A stretch of 64,000 bases of DNA, taken from positions 83,838,997 through 83,902,996 of the forward strand of contig OW240916.1 of NCBI GenBank assembly GCA_933207985.1, read 5' to 3'. Below are positions 1 through 12,700 of this stretch, piece after piece. Numbering within the stretch: the first letter of the stretch is position 1; each line of letters begins with the position of its first letter. The notes beneath the pieces were generated by a model. The model ran no database searches. It saw only the letters and a list, made by a program, of their open reading frames with translations, and had not been told where the DNA came from. The stretch is from Pelobates cultripes (lineage: Eukaryota; Chordata; Amphibia; Anura; Pelobatidae). The position numbers were made by a program, and so were the translations under genes.

Positions 1-146
1 CACTCCAATGAGCAGAAGTGGTCTGGGTGCCTGAAGCGTCCCTTTAAGGTTCGAAGCTAGATAAAAGTAGAAGATAGTCACAGATGCAAATAAATGCTGA
101 AGAGCATCTGTTTATTACTCTTCTGTTAAATTTAAGAGATGCATAC

Positions 147-1787
147 CTTCGATTTTCACTGGAGAGATAATCAGCAAACATTCGGACAGCCTGCAATTCT
201 GAGTTGGCATTGGAACGGATTTCATCCAGAACTACGCCATATTTCCTCTAAAATAGAGTGGGAAAATAAAAATGTATATGATAGATAAATGAGTATTTAA
301 AATGGAAAAAAACCCACACAGATGTAACATGTAACTAAATGTAGAAAATTGTTACCAGGGTCAATGGGAGAGAATATAATATTGTGCAAAAGATATAATC
401 CACAGTTAAATCAAATTATAACTAACCTGAGCGATGTATGCTCTGTATAGGAATACATCCCTTTCTACTTCTTTTTCTGGACTTGAAGGCTGTAAGATAT
501 AACAGATAAGTAATGTGTAGATATGATTAATTATGCAATGCTGCGCATCCGTTCAACACATCCAAACATTATTTCAAAAGTCTTTTGTCAATTTTTCTCC
601 AAAATATATGGCGAGTTGCAGAAAGCTACCAAACTGCACAATTTAGCAGAATTTTCAACTTAATTGTCAAACTCACCACTTATCGATGTTAAGAAACACC
701 AATATCAGGAATACAAAATCTATTCCTGCCACTATAACTATGAAAACACTATTTACTCAGCTTTATTCCAGTGCCACCCCGCTTTTACCATAGGAAAGCA
801 TTGTAAGGCTGTTCCACATGCGCAGCAATCTGCTGTACTGCGCTAATCAGCATCTTTTCATAAAGATGTCTTGAATGCATGCATCTCTGTGGGAAGTGTT
901 TAACTCCTCCATGCACAGCGTGGAGAAACTGAACAAAAGTGATGCACACTGTGCACCTCTGACCCAGGAAGCACCTTTAGTAGCCGTCTGAGTGACTGTC
1001 ACTGGAGGTGTTACTAAGCAGTAATGTAAACATGGTCTTTAAATTAAAGGACCACTATAGACACCCAGACCACTTCAGCTCAATGAAGTGGTCTGGGTGC
1101 CAGGTCCCTCTAGTTTTAACCCTGCAGCTGAAACTGCTAGGTTTACACTGAGGGTTAATCCAGTCTCAAGAGGCTGTCTCACTGACAGCCGCTAGAGTCC
1201 GCTTCCGCGATTCTTACTGTGAAAATCACAGTGAGAAGACACTGGACGTCCATAGGAAAGCATTGAGTAATGCTTTTTATCTGGGCTGTTTAAACGCTGC
1301 AGCTCTTGCCGCGCATGCACATTCAGATCTGACGTCGGCAGGGGGCGGAGAGTTCCCCAGCGCCGAGGGAGCCTAGGCGCTGGAAAAAGGTAAGTGGCTG
1401 AAGGTGTTTTAAGCCATTCAGCCCAGCCCGGCGGGAGGGGGGGGGACCAAATGACCCTATAATGCCAGGAAAACGAGTTTGTTTTTCCTGGCACTATAGT
1501 GCTCCTTTAACTTTGAGTTCTCCCTTCAGTGAATAACCCTGATACTGTTTGATAATTGTTCACTCTCCCTTTTATTATGTGAAATCAGGTACCTTCTGCC
1601 TCCCCATATCACAGCCCTGTACTATGGCAGTCGTTCACTCAGTCAGTATGCTGCCCCCCACCTGCCATGTCTGTCACTCCTTCCTTACCTTCACCCTCTG
1701 TGCCTCGTTGATGCTCTGTTGGTAGCTGCCGATATAGAAATTATTTTTCACGTCAAAAAGCTCGTCTACCTCTCCCTGAGCAGCCAT
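147..1787 (-). CDS. COPE: Coatomer subunit epsilon, first three coding exons (5' part of gene)
   Basis: Epsilon-COP is the helical-repeat subunit of the COPI coat, which acts in Golgi-to-ER and intra-Golgi vesicle traffic. Three minus-strand exons are visible: exon 1 at 1787-1689 (33 codons), exon 2 at 489-427 (21 codons) and exon 3 at 247-147 (33 codons plus 2 nt). All borders fit AG/GT and the phases agree. Exon 1 carries [20 protein letters not shown], exon 2 [13 protein letters not shown], exon 3 [10 protein letters not shown] and [11 protein letters not shown], which match the known N-terminus of vertebrate COPE. I chose the ATG at 1787 because the product then starts MAAQ, has a purine at -3 and G at +4, and resembles other vertebrate starts. 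An in-frame ATG at 1847 would add 20 residues. The rest of the gene lies left of the window. The first intron (490-1688) holds a T2-like MITE. Confidence 0.95.
1044..1510. mobile_element. T2-like MITE in COPE intron 1
   Basis: The element is bounded by TTAA at 1044-1047 and 1507-1510. The ends read TTAAAGGACCACTATAG and, inverted, CACTATAGTGCTCCTTTAA. The interior has nested palindromes, such as the paired ACCCAGACCACTTCA / TGAAGTGGTCTGGGT at 1062-1100. TTAA targets with TTAAAGG ends are the hallmark of the amphibian T2 (Kolobok-related) MITE group. It has no coding capacity. Related copies lie at 2351, 42141 and 61850. Confidence 0.8.
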
Positions 1788-1971
1788 GTCTGTAGGTACC
1801 GGACACGTCACCCGGTCTGGCCGCTTACTTCCTCCTCTTTGAGACATTGCTTCCGCCTTATGCCGCACGGCATTGTGGGAAACGTTGTCCTGGACCCATG
1901 GGCTAATGTCTGGCCTTGACGTCATAGCTGTGCGCCGGAAGTGTCTTGAGTGCACATCACATGTAGCAGAA
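1788..1971. promoter_or_regulatory. Shared bidirectional promoter of COPE and DDX49
   Basis: Only 184 bp separate the two divergent start codons, so both transcripts must start here or overlap. The stretch is GC-rich and no TATA box stands out. Visible sites are a perfect palindromic CRE (TGACGTCA, 1917-1924), an ETS/GABP-type site (CCGGAAGTG, 1935-1943), a CACGTCAC half site near 1806-1813, and CATTGTGGGAA near 1871, which partly resembles the THAP11/ZNF143-type element. Such sites are common in compact promoters of housekeeping gene pairs. Factor binding is inferred from motif sequence only. Confidence 0.75.
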
Positions 1972-3734
1972 ATGGAGGCTTTCGCTAAGCTCGGTCTCTC
2001 TGCTTGGCTTATCGAGCAATGTAAACAACTGGGGATCTGCAAGCCCAGCCCTGTACAGGAGTCCTGCATACCGGCCATACTGGAGGGTGAGTATCCGGGG
2101 AGGGGGGAGTCATTCCTCTATGTATGTATGTAGGGAGGCTGTCAGTGACAGGGCTATCCTGTATACTTCCCATTGTGTAGGAAAAAAAGACACAAAACGT
2201 AAATATTAGTGAAACCTCTTTGCTACAGTGTCAGTATTGGCTATTTGACCCTACCTTGGGCTTTGTCGAAAATGCTAAATTATGAACTGGAGCCAATTAA
2301 AATCCGAATTGTAAAAGTTAAGCTTACATTCGTCAAGCTGTGACTGTAGCTTAAAGGACCACTATAGTGCCAGGAAAGCAAACGCGTTTTCCTGGCACTG
2401 TAGTATTAATAGGTTCCCACTCACGCTCTGGGTCCCCCTCCCGCCGGGCTCTAGGGGGAGGAAGGGGTTAAACACTCACCTTTCTCCAGCTCTGGGCTCC
2501 TTCGGCGTGTGGAACTCTCCTCCTCCCGACATCATCGGCTGAATGCGAATGCGCGGCAAGAGCCACAAGCGCATTCAGTCAGTCCATAGGAAAGCATTAC
2601 TCAATGGTTTCCTATGGACGCTGGCGTCTTCTCACTGTAAAAATCACAGTGAGAAGCGCGGAAGTGCCTCTAGCGGCTGTCAATGAGACAGCCACTAGAG
2701 GCTGGATTAACCCATATATAAACATAGCAGTTTCTCTGAAACTGCTATGTTTACAGCAGGCAGGGTTAACCCTAGATGGACCTGGCACCCTTTTGCCTAA
2801 AATTAACCCCTTGGCGACCGATGACGGTTCAGGACCATCATCGGAAAAATCCCCTTGGGGACCGATGACAGTCTGGGGGTACTTACTTGATCGCCGTCGG
2901 TCCCCCGGCGACGATCAATGCTCCTCCCGGTCCAGGGGGACTGCCTGTCTCCCGCGGCAGATCAGGGCCACATGATCACTCGATCACGTGGCCGCAATAG
3001 GTGCCTGTGTATCTGCCTGCAGGGGGACTGTCTGTGCTGACAGGCAGTCTCCCTGCATCTGCAAAATAAAATAAAAAAGTTTTAAAAAAATCAATCAGTG
3101 TAAAAAAAATAATAATATATGTGTGTGTGTATATATGTATATATATACGTGTGTGTGTGTGTATATATATATATGTATATATGTATGTATATATCATATA
3201 TAATGTCATACTAAGTGTATTTTTATATATACATATATTAATATAAAAATATACGTATAATTAAATTTCACACGTGTAAATATACAATATATATAATAAC
3301 GAAGATTTCGTCTAAGGCAAAGGAAAGGTTTTTTTTTACTGTAAGAACAATCAGGATGTGGAATTCTCTGCCGGAAGATTTTATCAGAGTCCAAACAGAT
3401 GTTCAAACAGCTACTAGATGCATACTTGCAAAAACAGAATATTCAAGGATATAATCTTTCAATGTAGGGTAATAACTGCTTGATCCAAGGGTAAATCTGA
3501 CTACCATTCTGGGGTCAAGAAGGAATTTTTTTCCTAGCTTGTTGCAAAATTGTGCTTCAAACTGGGTTTTTTTTGCCTTCTTTTAGATCAACAGCAAAAA
3601 CAAATGTGAGGAAGGCTGAACTTGATGGATGCAAGTCTCTTTTCAGCTATGTAACTATGTAACTATATATATATTATTATAAAATACAAATATTAAAAAA
3701 ATTATATATATATGTAATTTTATTCTAACAGTAT

Positions 3735-3767
<33 letters not shown>

Positions 3768-6700
3768 CAAAATACAATGTAATGATATATATATGTATAA
3801 ATAAAAATAATATGAAATATACATATGTCCATATACATAATTACATAAATAGTTTCATAAATATACACGTAGACGTCAAATATATAAATATGTATATATA
3901 ATAAAATTCTACGTGCAAATTTATGTGATATTTTTACCTAATTAAAGTAATTTTAATGATTGCAATTTGAGGGACATGCCTGACAACCCAAAAGTCCAGA
4001 GAATTTAATTTTTCTAGCACTGTGTTTAACCCTGTTACTTTCTATGACATCCTAAAACCTGTACATGGGGGGTACGGTTTTACTCTGGAGACTTTGCTGA
4101 ACACAAATATTAGTGTTTCAAAACAGTAAAACATATCACAGCGATGATATTGTCAGTGAAAGTGAAGTTTTTTGCATTTTTCACACACAAACGGCACTTT
4201 CACTGATGATATTATTGCTGTGATACATTTTACTGTTCTGATACACTAATATTTGTGTTCAGCGAAGTCTCCGGATTATAACAGTACCCCACATGTAGAG
4301 GTTTTATAGTGTTTGTGAAAGTTACAGGGTCAAATATAAGGCTTGATTTTACTTTTTCTTTTTTTTTGAAATTTGTCAGATTGATTAGGTTGCCTTTGAG
4401 AGTGTATGGTAGCCCAGGAATGAGAATTACCTCCATGATGGCATACCATTTGTAAAAGAAGACAACCCAAGGTATTGCAAATTGGGTATGTTCAGCCTTT
4501 TTTAGTAGCCACTTAGTCAAAAACACTGGCCAAAGTTAGGGTTTTTTGCATATTTAACACACAAATAAATATAAATGCTAATTTTGGCCAGTGTTTGTGA
4601 CTAGGTGGCTTTCCTATAGGAAAGCTTTGGATTGGCTGAAATCAATTCTGATCTCAACCAAGAGGGGCAGCTGGAATAAAGTTAAGTTTTAACCATATTT
4701 AAAGAGGTAAGGGGGTTGGCCACCTAAATAGTGTTTTTTAATACATGTTTGTATTCTTGACCCTATAGTGTTCATTTATGGAGGGAAGCAAATGTCTAGA
4801 TGTTCACATACTTTTTCACTAAGCCTCGTTCTGCAAAAAAAAACAGAACAATTATATTTACTAATATTTTCTTTTCTTGGATATAGGCTATGGCAGCACT
4901 ATAGATGGTTGTAGCTCCTCCCCTCTCAAATTGTACAGGAAACTATCTTAATTAAATAATAAAATAGCCCACACCCAAAGTCTTGGTCCTGAAGCCACAG
5001 AACAAAATTACCAGAATGAGGGTGGAAACATAGTGCTGCCATGATCTGTATCCGAGAAAAGAAACTAAAAGTAAGTATGATATACATGTTCTGTTTTTCT
5101 GGCTATATCCATGGCAGCACTACAGATAGGTGATACTCAAACTAAAACGAAAGCAAACCAAAAAACGAAAATAAGAGGCAAAATAATTTATTAGAAAAAC
5201 TTTATTATAGGACAGCAAATATCACTTCAGACAAAAGATGGCCTAGAATAGAATATATTGCTACATCCAAACAGTAATGATTAATAAAGGTGTTGAATGA
5301 TTGCCAAGTCGCTGCAGAAAGTATATAGGAGATGCAGTCACTTTATTTTTTTTTTTATTTAGTTACCAGGTGTTCCTGTCCAAATTAGGATTGGGTGGAT
5401 CCATACCCATCTGAAGTGCTGACATAAATATATCCAGGGGAGAAAATCTTGTTTCTGTGTTCAGTTACTTTAGCTTTATGAATTTTGTTGTACAGCTGTA
5501 ACAATTTTCTCACATTAGAAGGTATCATACAGACCACTAAAATACACGCGGGACAGTCGTACATATAAATGTGGCGTTCCCTTTACCTGCTCTAACTTTA
5601 TATGACCTTTCTTATCTAAGATAGTTTAAAGAACACTCAAATCACCATAACCACTACAACTTGCTGTCACAGAGAGCTGATCAATCCCAGCCACAGCTGC
5701 AGGGCCTAGCTCAGTAGAGTTAACAGAAGCTCTTGTTTAGGAGCTTCCAGCAATAGTAGTGTAGGAGGGGATGTGGCACGCAGCAAACCCCAGGTTGAAA
5801 GTCAAACCATTCAGCGAGTTGTAGTTGTCATGGTGCTTGGATTGTTCTTTTCATAAAAGCTATCGTCATCGCCAAAAAAAGTACACTTTAGGGAGCTCAG
5901 AATGGTAAATAAATTCAACACAGATTTCATTATAAATTATATGGAAAGTGTTTGTGAATATTGTAGTTTTCTAGCAATAATTTTACATATTATTCTTGCT
6001 ATTTTTTTTTTGAAACTTCAGACCCATATCAGATTTATATATATTTTTTGTTTTTATTTTATTTATTTAGGCCGGGACTGCATGGGCTGTGCCAAAACCG
6101 GCAGTGGAAAGACAGCTGCTTTTGTGTTGCCCATTCTCCAGAAACTTTCTGAAGATCCATTTGGAATATTTTGCTTGGTTATCACACCAACTCGGTATGT
6201 GCTGTTCATTGGGAATGAGGTGAAATTTAAGTAATTTGTGTTATTATGGTTATGTACACTACCTTAAAGGGACACCTGGTTACCATAACAACTTCATCTA
6301 TTTGAGTAGTTCGACATGACAAAAGTATGCAATATTCACCTGAGAACAAACGTTTTTAAATATGTAATAAACATTTTAACATTTCATTGTCCTAACCAGT
6401 AAGCATAATCTGGAGAAAATATCTATAAATAACAAAAAAATATGAAGCTGTTTTTTCCCCCTTTTTATATGGCTCCACAGATACTGACAGTATATATAGC
6501 AAATATATGCAAGGGTAGGATAATAAAATACAAAACAAAAGGTTCTCTTTCAGCACAACCCTATGATAGACAATATTTAATGCACATTGAAGAGTATGTC
6601 CTTTTCTAGCTATGGCATTCTCCATTTGATACTAATAAAGGTGTGAAAGGAACATATTATCCTGCAGCTTAATGGCCATCAAAAACATTTTTCAAAATAT

Positions 6701-9700
6701 GAAATCATTTGAAAAGCTTATCCAAAAATATTAATTGAGGCCATCGTTGGATAATTTTAGTCCAGCTATTTTCATCTAAACTTGGTATTTCTAAGTTTAA
6801 TGAAAACCCATAATTGTATTGTTTGCAAGACTGGAAGTGCTTGTGATGCGTCTCATCCTGCCCTATGTTGGTATTGTATTATAGTGACCCTGTAATGGGG
6901 AAAAAATGCCTTAAATCTCCGCCATATCCATATAGTACATCCTATATCACAAAGATATGTGATGTATTCAATGTAAATTTTCAAATCTAGCACCATCATC
7001 TTCAGAGCTATGTGGATGTACAACCCACCTCTGGACCATCCACTGATCTTTATTTTTTTCATTTCCCTTTCTTGCGAACTTTTTTGCCAATACGCTGGCT
7101 TCGTAGCCAGCATGCCAGTGTCTGAATGGACGACATCAGTTACTCCGTTCCTATTTGGATTCAACTTTATTATCACTGTACATTGTACATATAATGAAAC
7201 TCAGTTGGCCTCTGATCAGAAATGCAGCAGCAATTAATAAACAATACTATATAAAATGTACTCTCGGTGTAAGCTTTTTAGCTGTCTATGCCTAGTACCT
7301 CTACTAATTAAGAAATACAATCCTTACTTCATTAATAAAAACATTTAAAAGCCTAATAATACATTGACATTACACAATAGTGCCACCATATAGAAATTCA
7401 ACAATACAACCCATAGCCCCTAATCTGAGTAAAATAATTACCCCTTATAAAAACGCCATACCTGTGCAATAGGTGTGCCAAACTAGACATACGGTGTGCC
7501 TGTACTCCCTAGCCAGCAACAGAAGCGCCAGCGAGGGAATTTCCATAGCAACTGCAGTGCATGTGCTGTGGTTGTTATTCTTGGGAGAGCTGTAAGACTT
7601 GTTGTGGGTGGTGGTTTTGCTTCCATTTGTCAGTCAAATCGTCAGCATAGATTCTATAATGAAGGTGTGAGAGACCTATATTAAAATATTTTTTTTTTTT
7701 TTTCAATCTATAAATGTGTTTAAAAAAAACCTGCTAGCACAATGTAAACATAATATTTTCACATTACTGGTTAAAACTCAAACTTACTTGTAAAGATAAT
7801 ATCTTTGAGGGGGAAAAAAGAATGTGCTCGAATATCCCTATATCAACGGCTATTGGTGGCTTGTTTGGTAACTTCCTAAAACCAGTATTTGCATGTAATA
7901 ACTCTGCGAGAGAATGCATATAGGGATCCTTTTCTGCTCTATGAAAGGCAATTGATGCACTGAAGTGTGGACATTTTTTATTTTATTTATCACAATTTTC
8001 TTTCAATTTACACACAACAACCATAAAAAGTATTACATAGTTAATTCAGTAGCATATTGGACAAACATATAGACAAAGGCATACAATCGATCCTTACATA
8101 AACTTTTTTTTTTTTTTTTAAATATATATATATAAATTTATTTATTTCTAAAGAACATATATTACTTTTTATTTCCTTATTCATCTTCTTTATCTTCTCA
8201 TTTTCGCTATATTAGAGGCTTAAACCGAGACATGTTTTGCAGTTTTCCTTTCTCTTTTTTTTTTCCCTTTCTCTTCTTTTTTTCCCTTCCCTTTCTTTCC
8301 CCTTACTTTTCTTTTCTATCTATTTTTTTCTCTTTAGCATCCTTCCCTCATAGATTTTGTATTGTATCAATAATTATTTTCTTAATGTAAGAATTATTTC
8401 TGGTTATACCCAATTCCATTTTAAATTGAAAAAGCACCTGGGCTTTAATTTCTTTCCATTCTGGTATCTTGTTACTTCTCCAATTTCTTGCTAGTACCAT
8501 TTTTAAGGCAATAAGAATATGAGTTATCATCATTTTGTTTTTCATTGAAGGCCACTCGAAGTGTAGTAATAAGCTTTCTGGGGTGAGAGGTAATGTCACT
8601 CAAGAAAGTGTAAGTGTTTGTGTGTGTGTGTATATATATATCTATATCTCTCCACACTTTTTCTGTTAGCCCATTCCCACCACATATGGAGATAATTGCC
8701 TTTATCCCTTTCACATCTCCAGCATTTATCCTGCTGGTCTTTATACAGTTTAACAAGTTTTATGGGGACAAGGTACCACCTATTCACGCGCTTGTAAAAG
8801 GTTTTAACGATATTTAAGCAGTGTACTGTTGTATTAACATTAGCCGTAATCCAACCTTCCTTTAATACCACTACATTAAGATCTTTTTCCCACGCTACTT
8901 TTATATTGAAATTATTCTCTGGCATTAGGTATTTGTCTAAAAAAAAAATGTAATTCTTAGATATGTAAAGATTTCTTTTTTTGGAAGTGTATACTCTACT
9001 CTTCTTGCAGTTGGCTGAAGGTTTTAATTGTTGCCTCAGATATACAGTCCCCTAGGATCTTAATTCCCACATTCTTCCATCTTTTAATACGTATATCCAT
9101 TATATTTCTTGGAATCAGTTCCATAGGGAGAAAATTCAGTAATAATTTTTTTTTTCTATCTAAACTTTTGCCACACTCTCAAAGATTTTCTCAGATCAGC
9201 CTTATTATTATATAAATTTTACCAAAATAATATAAGCATACTATCACATTCTGTCATTTCTGATTCTAACTCATACTACGCCTCTTCTTTAGCATTCTCC
9301 CTCTGAGTGATAAAAGCATGGAAAATCATACAGGCATTGTGGTAGTCATATATATTGGGGATAGCTAGCCCCCCCTCTTTTGTCTTTTTTGATAGTAATT
9401 TTAAGTTTATTTTTTTTTGCCAAATAAATTTTGAAAAGGCTGTCTGGATCATTTTTTTCCCTCCTCTTCCCCCTTCCCCTTCCCTTTTTTCTTTTCTATT
9501 CAGTCTTTACTTTTCTCTATTACACTCTTTTCTTTGACTGCACCAGTATTCATTTTATTTATTGCATTCAGATAGTATGTACATAAAAATCACGAAATAA
9601 ACATAGGTTAGCATCAGTAAACATAGCAACTTGCTCTTAGTGAGTCACAACCTCAGCAAGGTAAACAAAGTTACAATAACCAGCCATCATGGCCTAAGAG

Positions 9701-12700
9701 CGATTAACCACTACGTTTATCTATACAGCAATCCTTGGTCACCGATCGCTGGGTCGGCCATTATGATTAGCACCCAGGTGAACGCCAGCACCAAAGCGAA
9801 GTCCAAGGTGGAATTCGAGATAGAAGGGATAAAAAAAAGAAAAACAAACCTTTGCATATATTTGCCTTTCTCTCTTTTGAAGCAGGCTAGATTAGTAGCC
9901 ATGCATGCTTTCTTCTTGCCAATGCGTGTACTCCCACCTGACCACCCACACCAACCTTCAAGGAGGTCTCATGTTTGCCCCGCACTAGGAGACATCCCTC
10001 CCTCCCCCTCCCCCCGATCTGCAACGCCCCAAGTGCCTGCCTCAGCCTAAGTGAAATTTAGGAGTCAAGGTCTCCATAGCTCGATACAGTTTTCTGTTCT
10101 ATCTGACAATGCTGCTGCCTGCTCCTCCATTGATCTTATTTCCTCCATCTTATCCACCCAGTTCTGAATTGTCAGTACTACACGCTGCCACCAGAGGACA
10201 GGGATTAGTGACTTGGCTGCAGTCATAAGATATTGTTATTGTTTTCTTATATTTGGAAATTGTCATAGCAGTATGCATTAATAGCATCACAGCCGGGTCA
10301 AATGCTATGTTATCGTCCAAGACCTTGTCCATCTCTGCGTGGACTGCCTCTCAAAAAGACTAATGCCCTTATACAATATGCTTGTAAGAAATGAATTACA
10401 TATCTCACACATTGTTCAAAAATCTAATTTGCATAGGTGGGTACAATCAAAAGTGACTTCAGCTTTTACAACAGTAAGACATAATATAAACAAGTATACT
10501 TTCTGGTATTAGATGACTGTTGTTCTTAGGAATAAAATGATCAACATATTTTACTATGAAAATACTAGCTTTTCCTCCATCATTTAAAAGGACAATCTAA
10601 GCACCATGATCACTTCACTGCATTGAAATAGCTGTTGTTGTGCCTGGAGGCCCCTTGTGCCATCCCACTTTTCAGTGTTAAACTGTTTTTGAACAATTTG
10701 ACACTGAATGAGGGTCCCTAAGTACTAACACCCTAGCCTCTTTTTGCTGCTTGGACTGATGCTCCCACATTAACCCGAGCAGTGATCAGCTGAGAACTGT
10801 GCTCTTAGCCTGTCACTGCCACACATTGCTGATGTGAATTGGTTAATCTACTTGTCAAAGGGACTAAAGCAGCAGCAGAACTGTTTTGTAACAGTCTTTG
10901 AGTGTGTGTGTGTGTGTGTCTTACTAAATAGGATTTTCACCTGTTCAATATTTTGCTAGCGGACTGATTAACATTTAACTTAAGGCCAACAATCCTATGG
11001 AGGCTGTGGCTTTTCAAATCTCTCTGACTGTAGTTAATGTTTGTGTCTTCATTCTATATTCTCCAATCTGATTGATTTATGCAGTATTTACATTATAAAT
11101 GTTGTTTAGACTTGGTAGCTTTAATCTGATTAACCAATAATCTAGATTTGTCTGATGTACATGTTAGTTTGAATTTTAATTTGTGTAATGTTTCCTTGTA
11201 GAAAACAGTTCTATTTTATTTTATTTTTTACATATATTTTGTTATCTGCAGAGAACTGGCCTATCAGATTGCAGAACAGTTCCGTGTGCTGGGCAAACCG
11301 CTTGGATTGAAGGATTGTATAGTAGTTGGTGGAATGGGTATGTATAATGCACGTCCTTTTAAAAAAAATAAAAAAAATTAAATAAAACTATTTTTGTCCT
11401 TCAATGTGAGTATTGTACTCTAGTGCTAGTGAGGGACTGGAAATTAGTTGGAGTTCTAAAAGTTGAAGAAAATTATTATTTTTTTTTTTTTTTCCTTTAT
11501 AGACATGATTGCGCAGGCTTTGGAACTGGCCAGAAAGCCTCACATTGTAATTGCAACTCCCGGTCGGTTGGCAGACCATATCCGCAGCTCAAACACATTC
11601 AGCATCAAGAAAATTCGGTTCTTGGTAAGGCATAGTGACTCAGGGCAAAATGCCATTGTGTAGGCAATGATAACTTTCTCAGGTTCTATAAAGAACACAC
11701 AAGTAGTTCATATAAAAATGAGAAGTGTACAGTTGAGATTTAAGTCATTGAGGGTTGCTTCAGGTAGTTTCAAGTTCCAGGGCAAAATAGCCACAATGGA
11801 AAAATAATCTATCATTTATAAACAAGTTTGGTTAATTTGACCTAGAATTTGAAGTTCCTTTCACTGTTTTTAACAATTCATGATTTAGTAAATAACTGTG
11901 TGTTACAGTGCAGGGTTAGTTCACTAAACATTTCAAGGGACACTCTAGTTACCAAAACAACTTTAGCTTAATGCAGCAGTTTGGGTTTATAGATTATGCC
12001 TCTGAAGTCCCACTGCTCAATACTCTGCCATTTAGAAGTTAAGTTAATTTTGCTTCTCTTTATTTATCCCTAGCCATTCCTTCCCTGAGTGTCACTCACA
12101 CTGCCTGCATGAAAACAAATGTTAACTTCTAAAGATTTTATCTCCTGCTTAGCAAATTAAAGTTTAGTCACACACGAGTCTCCTGCAAGCTATTAACAGT
12201 GCAGGGCATTATAAATAAAATAGAATTTGCAATAAAGGAAGTATAAACATTAGATCTAACCTTACAGGAAGTGTTTAAGAAGACTGTGTAAATCACTTGC
12301 AGGAAGGTGTGACTAGGGCTGTATATAGAAGTCATTTAACTCCTAAATGGCAGAGAGTTGAGCAGTGAGATTGCAGGGGCACGATCTATACACCAAAACT
12401 CCATCATTAAGCTAAAGTTGTTTTGGTGACTATAGTGTCCCTTATAAAAGGATCCCTATCCCCTTAACCCTGAGTGAAAACATTATAGTTTTAGAAAAGT
12501 TGCAATGTTGTCATTGCTCGGTTAAGGCTGGCTCAGACAGCCACTAGAAGCACTTCCTGCAGTTTCACAGAGAACGATGCTGGATGTCCTCGCTCTTTGC
12601 ATGAGGACATCCAGCGTCTTCCAATCCCCATAAGGGCACAGAGGGACAATATAGTGTTAGTAATACAGGTGTTTTTTTTTTTTTGTTTTTTTTATTCTTA

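Noticed and set aside
664..846. 60-codon plus-strand frame
   Set aside because: Lies in COPE intron 1, no domain, composition like surrounding non-coding DNA.
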